Source: Triatoma infestans
Lineage: Eukaryota > Arthropoda > Insecta > Hemiptera > Reduviidae
Reading direction: 5' to 3'
Assembly (NCBI GenBank): GCA_011037195.1
Contig: JAAEAF010006839.1
Span: 1-64,000, forward strand
DNA length: 64,000 bases
Of this stretch, positions 58,061 through 64,000 are shown in pieces. Below the pieces are notes generated by a model. The model was not told where the DNA came from, did no database searches, and was given only the letters and a program-made list of their open reading frames with translations. The translations under genes and the position numbers were made by a program. Numbering within the stretch: position 1 is the first letter of the stretch; the number at the start of each line of letters is the position of its first letter.

Positions 58061-58751
58061 AAAGTTATATAGTATATTTTACTGCGCTCATGCGGTCAAA
58101 CTCTGAACTCGAGTGTGTTATAAGTCCTGCTTCTCTCACTTGTCACTCCTTGCCTCCAAAATTCCCTATCCAGTCAATCTCCCTTGTCTCAGCCTCTTAC
58201 CAGCCATCATCTTCTCAATCTCTTCCTCTCATCTTTTTGTCGGTCTATCCTTCTCCTATTTCTCCAGAGAATTCACTTCCTCACTTTCTCTGGCCACCTA
58301 ACGGAGTTTTTTTTTTTTTTGAGACATTACAAGAAATAGTAAATTATTGATTGCGTAGCCTTGCTTTTATGAAAATTCTGAACAAATTAGTAATTATAAT
58401 CCATAATTAAATTATTTTTTTTCAACTTCTAAAATATGAACATTTTTAGACGTGTACAATGTTTTCTCTATTGCTTCTTTTATTTCAATTTTATTGTAAT
58501 TGTATTGTTAATTTAATTAAAAAACTTTTTTTATAAAACAAATAAATCCTTTATGAAATTAATTAATTATAAACTTTTATCTAAATAAAAATCACTTTAA
58601 CTTTCTTTCCATTGAAATTATACTCTTTGGTCTAATGAAATTCAAACTCTCTATTGATTAGGATGTCGAATTTTCTAAAAAAAAAAAATTAATACATAAA
58701 TATGTAAGAAGCTTAAATAAATTATTAATAAATATCATGATGATGATGTAA

Positions 58752-58866
58752 ACCTGTTCGGTGACGGACAGTATTGTCTGTAACGAGAGAACGTTGTCCG
58801 GTGGCCGACAGTGTACACACGGGCTTCGGACGCCAATGAGATAAATATTGACACGCCTTTAATTAA
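58752..58866 (+). repeat. SINE family B body fragment
   Basis: CCTGTTCGGTGACGGACAGT, GAGAGAACGTTGTCCGG and GACACGCCTTTAATT match the body of the copies at 1230-1381 and 48746-48983. No tRNA-like head. Confidence 0.45.
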
Positions 58867-59590
58867 AAATATGATGACGATTATTGTGTTCTTTAATTTT
58901 TTATGGACAAATGCAAGAATTTATTAATTTGAAATTTGACACTAGATTGTTTCGCATCACATTTTTAAAATGAAATATTGCGATCATGTTTCAAAAATTT
59001 TCGAAATAAACGGAGATTTGGAATTTCTTTCGAGTATGATAAAATATTTTTAAGCGAATGGTTAAAGCGTGAATTATGTGTGAATAAAATAACTCAATTG
59101 CAGGAAGCTCCAAATTGATAGTCAATTAGATCGTATTTTACCACTACTATTAAATTGGATATGAATATTGCGATCAATATTATTGGCGCTCACTTCTGGG
59201 CTACAATGATGTTTAGAATACAATATCAGTTCTATTATTACCTGCCAAGGTAGGTACCTGTCCTCAGCGCCCGCCTAGTGGTTACGTCGCCCCGGTCGAG
59301 AAGACAAATTGCCGCCCCTTAAGAATATGTATATACATACCTATATATATTTCAAGCAAGTCTATGCATGTTCAAACACAAGCTGAAACAGCGTTCTGCT
59401 CGCGTGGTAATGCTCTTCCGTTCAGAGAACTATATATGCATGTTCAAACAAGTTCAAGCATCGCCCTTTACAAATTCTGCGCTAATTTTTCAATAATGGT
59501 GTAAACATTTTTAGCTTTTAGATGTAAACAATGTGTGAATATCACACATATGCTACGCGCTGTAAATTTTTAGCAAACGAAAAAATCGAT

Positions 59591-59859
59591 CAGAGACATT
59601 TTCCATGATAGCCATTTTGTATCATCGACTGGTTTCGGGCGTTCACCCAGCTTTAGCTTGCGTATGTGATTCTGTATGTTTATGGAGTGTGTAAACTGAA
59701 TTTGCTCTGTGCAAGCCTGATTTATCACACTGTTTGACAAACGCATCCTCAAGATGGGCGAACGCCCAAAACCAGTCGATGACCACAAAAAAAAAAAGCA
59801 GGCAATCACGGAAAATGTCTGTGATGCTTTCCAGCTCTGCGGAACCAACTACAACAACC
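59591..59859. repeat. Foldback repeat, copy 2
   Basis: Left arm CAGAGACATTTTCCATGATAG...GGTTTCGGGCG and right arm GATGGGCGAACGCCCAAAACC...AAAATGTCTGTGATGCTTTCC are inverted copies joined by a ~70-bp spacer. Confidence 0.65.
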
Positions 59860-60278
59860 AAAAATTCATATGTGAAATTTTCTATTAATTGAAAATTTAA
59901 CACATCAATATTTTTCTCACACTTACAGCCAAAATGGTGCCCCTAAATTTAGGTGCCCCGGCCAAATGTCCGGGTCGCCCGTCCCTAGAGCGAGCGCTGC
60001 TGCCCTTCCTCCATCTCTGTATATATGTTAAGGACAAATGAGTGAAATTTGTAGTTTTTCTTTTGGTATATATTATTGTATTAAATGCTGGTTATGAATA
60101 ATTGTATTTAATATATGGTTGTATTTATACTAGATTTTTATTAGGCCAGAGTGGCCTCTGTACAGCAGCTATGAATCTATTTTCATATAGGCCACTAAAT
60201 TAGCTGTCAATAAATAAATATCACAAACCAAAGGCCTACACTCCATAGTCTAACACAATATCACATATATATGATATC

Positions 60279-60310
<32 letters not shown>

Positions 60311-62375
60311 ATGTGTGTGTAAGTTAAGTTAATTACATTAAAAGATATTTAATAACATTAAAAGATAATTGACAAAGAGACAATAACTAGAGTTTTAAAC
60401 AAAACAATAACAATGTTAATGTTTATCACAACTTTGATTGTTAATAATAACAATAGGTCATTTAAGGGTAGGAGAAGGCCCATGTGGGCTGGACAAAGTT
60501 TTCGAACAATATTGTTGTAATATTATTATATTATTATAACAATAGTGTATGTGTTGAATATAATAGACCATTTATATTAATACTAAACCGGAGAGATAGG
60601 ACCAAACATGGTGGAGAAGGTTTTATTGTAATCATGGATTTTCTAAACTAGAATTTTCCGCTTAATGTTTTGGCAAAAGTTGTGCCATACTAAACTAAAA
60701 TAGGTTATAGTTGTTGATGTTGTGGTTGTTGTTGTTTGTTATTGTTAAGTAATAAAAGTTTTGAGGGGAAAAGAGAGAAAGAGCTGTGTGAGAAAGCAAT
60801 AATATTGACAATGAACCTTGATCTTTGCTTATAGAGACAAAATTTTGGATGTGTAATGTTTATACATATATATGTCCATACAACCACACACATATATACA
60901 TATATATAATAAATGTGTTAATGATGGAATCATCAGCGCACTCTACAATAAGAGTGGGTGAGTTGTTTAGTTGAATGGATTTACGCTTTTTGGAAATATG
61001 GACCAGAAGAATGGGACAACACAATTGTTACCATGTTTTAAACATAGTACTTGTTTTAGTTTTAGTAATCATTTGAATCTCCTACCCTCTTTCCCCGCCG
61101 CCGCCACACACTCTCCTGAATTCACACACTGTGAATATGTGATATTATTAACAATAGTGTACAACTCGTATATGTATACATACATATTATACATAGAGAT
61201 AAACGCAGAGCATATTGGAAGCGGGTAGTGGGAGGGATATGTACTACACCAAGTGTTCATAATGGTGTACTTCTTTGGTAAAATGGGGAACAATATGTAC
61301 CCTTTGCCACCATCCCCACAGCGCCTCCACAGCACGGGTTAGTACAATGGAAATAGCGAGTATACGATTGTACGTAGTTTCAACAACACATTTTAACACG
61401 AAATACAAAAGATATTTTACATGCACATACAAACTACATTATAATATTGTTTTAGTCAATAAACAGTAATCTACACTATAAAACATGGATTTAATCAACA
61501 TTATTGTTCTTCCGATCTCTTTATTAGCAGTAATAATAATAATAATAATAATAAAAATAATAAAAATTAAATAATATAGATATCTTGTGCTTAATGTAGT
61601 ATTCCTAATATTTACCGGTGGCTAAAGATTCGTATCACATGTGACATCCGGGCATCTCGTTATGTTGGTGAAAGAATGCTGAGAGTTGCCCTGGATTTTG
61701 AGAAAGGAAGGGAGGGTGTCAAGCCACTACAACCACAAAGTGAAAGAGCAGGCCAAATGGGCAAACGCCGTATCCTTCTAGACGCAGTGATTACCAAAGT
61801 GGGCGTTAGGTGTCATTACCATGATGAGCGCTGGAGCTATTTAGGGGAAACGGTAGTACACTAGATGAAATTTGGAAGGGGTTTGAATAAAACCAGAGGA
61901 GTGCTAATAATAAAAAAATAATAATAATATAAAAATAATAAATAATGATAAAAAAGAGAAGATAAGATAATTTGAAAAACTGTTCGCATGTTTCAGCTGT
62001 TGTGTATTTATCATACACATTTATTAGACATAGCGGGGGTTGTAGTTAATTTAATTAACTAATAAACACAAAAAATGCGAATTGTAACAGATCAATGGTC
62101 AAGTATTTTTGGTGAAATCTCAAATTCGAACATTTCACACGAGCGCAATACTCAATCTTACAGCAATAAGAGGAAGTAACAAACTTCTAGATAGTAATGG
62201 CTGACAATATGTTATTTTTAAGGAAGGAAAACAACAGTTCTAATTTTCCATTTATAATTCGTAGTAGTGTTTGTAATGTGATAACAAGAAGGAGTGATAA
62301 CAGAAATATATAATTTTTAATTATAAAAATTATAACTAGTGGTGCCAGCCAGACGCTATTATTCAATACAATATC
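59860..62375. other. AT-rich spacer with simple repeats
   Basis: TA/TG run near 60270-60320, AAT run at about 61531-61560, and a family F end at 62090-62180. Open frames are short and unrecognised. Confidence 0.45.
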
Positions 62376-63035
62376 TGTGGTGAGTGCACGGTCAAAGGGA
62401 CCGCCCGCCAAAGACACACTGCTTTCACAAGGGTCAACAAATCACTCAAAAGACCGACCACCCTTTCATAACCTTTGATAACCACCATCACCTGTCGCCA
62501 CACCTGTTGACCGACCAATTCAAAACTTAGGGTCAACACACGCGATAAACAAACACTCAAGACCGACCACCTGGCTACAGTCCTTTGATAACCGCCAACT
62601 CCTGTTCAAGACCTAGGGTCAACACACGGCAAGAGATGTTTGAGTGTGACCCTAATTACAAGACTTCTCAATGTGTGGTGATAGCAATATAAGGTCTCTC
62701 TCTACAGGAAGTGGGGAGGACTATTCTTCAGTATTTCATCAGAGTAACATCAAGATTCTACCAGTGACATAATTGATACATCGGAGCGCGTCCCTATCTA
62801 AGTATTTAACATATATTATTTATCAATCATTATAGTTGGTGCATTCTAGTTACAATTTAAATCATTTTAAATTAATTGTAGTTTATCTTTTCAAACGTTT
62901 AAATTATTGTTAAAATATACATATATCTATTTTCGTAAATTAGTAATCAAATTCCGAGTAACAATTCTCTAAAAATCTAACTCCCAACTATTCATCGCAT
63001 CACAACACCTCACCAAGACATCTGAACCCATTACA
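62376..63035 (+). repeat. Possible LTR with primer-binding-site-like sequence
   Basis: The segment starts TGTGGTGAG and ends CCCATTACA (TG...CA). It contains a TATA-like ATATAAGG at about 62687 and is followed by ACTAGTGGCAGCGGTGGG, which resembles the primer site after a 5' LTR. Two imperfect ~90-bp direct repeats (from 62430 and 62529, each starting AGGGTCAACA) lie in the would-be U3. TCTGAACCCATTACA recurs at 63070-63084. No gag or pol is seen and the limits are uncertain. Confidence 0.35.
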
Positions 63036-63459
63036 ACTAGTGGCAGCGGTGGGATCAGAACATCCAATATCTGAACCCATTACATGTTCTTTGGGGAAAC
63101 TTGGGTTTCCTCTCTATTTCATTACATTTCTTTTAATGAACGATCATTTTTCTAAATGACTCATTCCAAATATTCATAAATATTAAAATTTTTATTTCAT
63201 AGTTATAGCTGTACATATTCATATCTTGGCTCTAAGAAATTTCATGCATTAGCCAAAATTACGCATCACAGAGCTAGGGCATAATAAAATCTCTCAGTTT
63301 CACAATCAATAGGACATTTCTTCCATAATTTTGATAAAATTCTTGTGACCCATATAATACCTATAAAATTATGTAAGAAGTAAGGCTAAATTTAAATTGT
63401 TGAAACTAAAGTAGTTCACCTTAATCCAGCACAAAGTTTTATCCTGGACTTATGCGAAT

Positions 63460-63460
63460 A

Positions 63461-63493
<33 letters not shown>
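63460..63493. repeat. CA microsatellite
   Basis: CA/TACA repeats of about 34 bp. Confidence 0.85.
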
Positions 63494-64000
63494 TCAAATA
63501 TGCTCATATTAACATACCAAGTTAAATGTTAATTGGCAGAGATAAACACACTAATTACACGGACAAGTGTTAATTGCACACGGTGAAATAACGACTCCCA
63601 CTCTTCGTCCCTGCCTCTTCGGCTTCGTTTACCACTTGCCGAATTAACATTAACCACTCCGCGTGTGTATGTTTTAGTATGGGTAGATGGATGTTAGCCT
63701 CATACAGCCTACATATGACTGTAAACTGATGTGTAATACTCTGTACTGTAAATTCACTCTGACAACCCTGAATCAAGTACATATGAAATTAAGTAATGTA
63801 AAATTATATATATATGCTGAGCTATATGCAAATAACAATGGAAAATAATAGTTACTGCATTGCCCAAACTGACGTAGAATATTTAACAAATACATAAAAT
63901 TAATATAATTAAACATTTTGTCAGACTGTTCAGTAATGTTTGGTTCATCCTTATCCTTATGGGAATCATTCAGCAAATAAGTAAAAAAATGACAAAATGG

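Noticed and set aside
1..64000. CRISPR arrays, operons or ribosome-binding sites
   Set aside because: The sequence is eukaryotic; no spaced identical repeats or bacterial gene organisation are seen.

Overview
The window is AT-rich animal nuclear DNA with no recognisable host gene. Almost all of it that can be named is transposon or repeat. Two things point to an arthropod, without settling the group: LOA-like and R1-like non-LTR retrotransposons, and a core promoter with a TATA box about 30 bases before a TCAGT initiator. Many insertions are nested, several with readable target-site duplications (TSDs).

The centrepiece (19666-31697) is a spacerless 12-kb palindrome. Each ~6-kb arm carries one intact 1216-residue protein-primed type-B DNA polymerase gene; the two genes diverge from the centre. 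The palindrome is flanked by an exact 6-bp repeat CAACAG and has termini AGTAGGG...CCCTACT. A 6-bp TSD, AG-type termini and this polymerase are the hallmarks of Polinton/Maverick elements, yet no integrase, capsid, protease or ATPase gene is seen. I read it as a polymerase-only, whole-element-palindromic Polinton derivative. Each arm also holds a TATA/TCAGT promoter with NRF-1-like GCGCATGCGC sites, a tRNA-like Pol III-type unit near the terminus, a CRE site and G-rich repeats.

Left of it (1-19650): a duplicated 437-bp repeat, remnants of LOA-type and restriction-like-endonuclease (RLE) LINEs, a nearly full-length but broken LOA-like element (7624-12035) with an 11-bp TSD, a tRNA(Glu)-like SINE, and several copies of an abundant ~1-kb repeat family (here 'family F') whose ends carry an inverted 15-mer.

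Right of it (31704-64000): 5'-truncated LINEs at 35317-36490, 46537-47702 (LOA type) and 54947-57614 (R1 type), each with a TSD. There are also RT and endonuclease fragments, a Merlin-like DNA transposon with 50-bp TIRs (45011-46263), SINEs, foldback repeats and a possible LTR (62376-63035). The LOA element, Merlin, one SINE and one foldback element each sit inside a separate copy of family F, so family F is older than they are.

Proteins were identified by eye from motifs, not by database search. Element names at clade level are therefore probable rather than proven.
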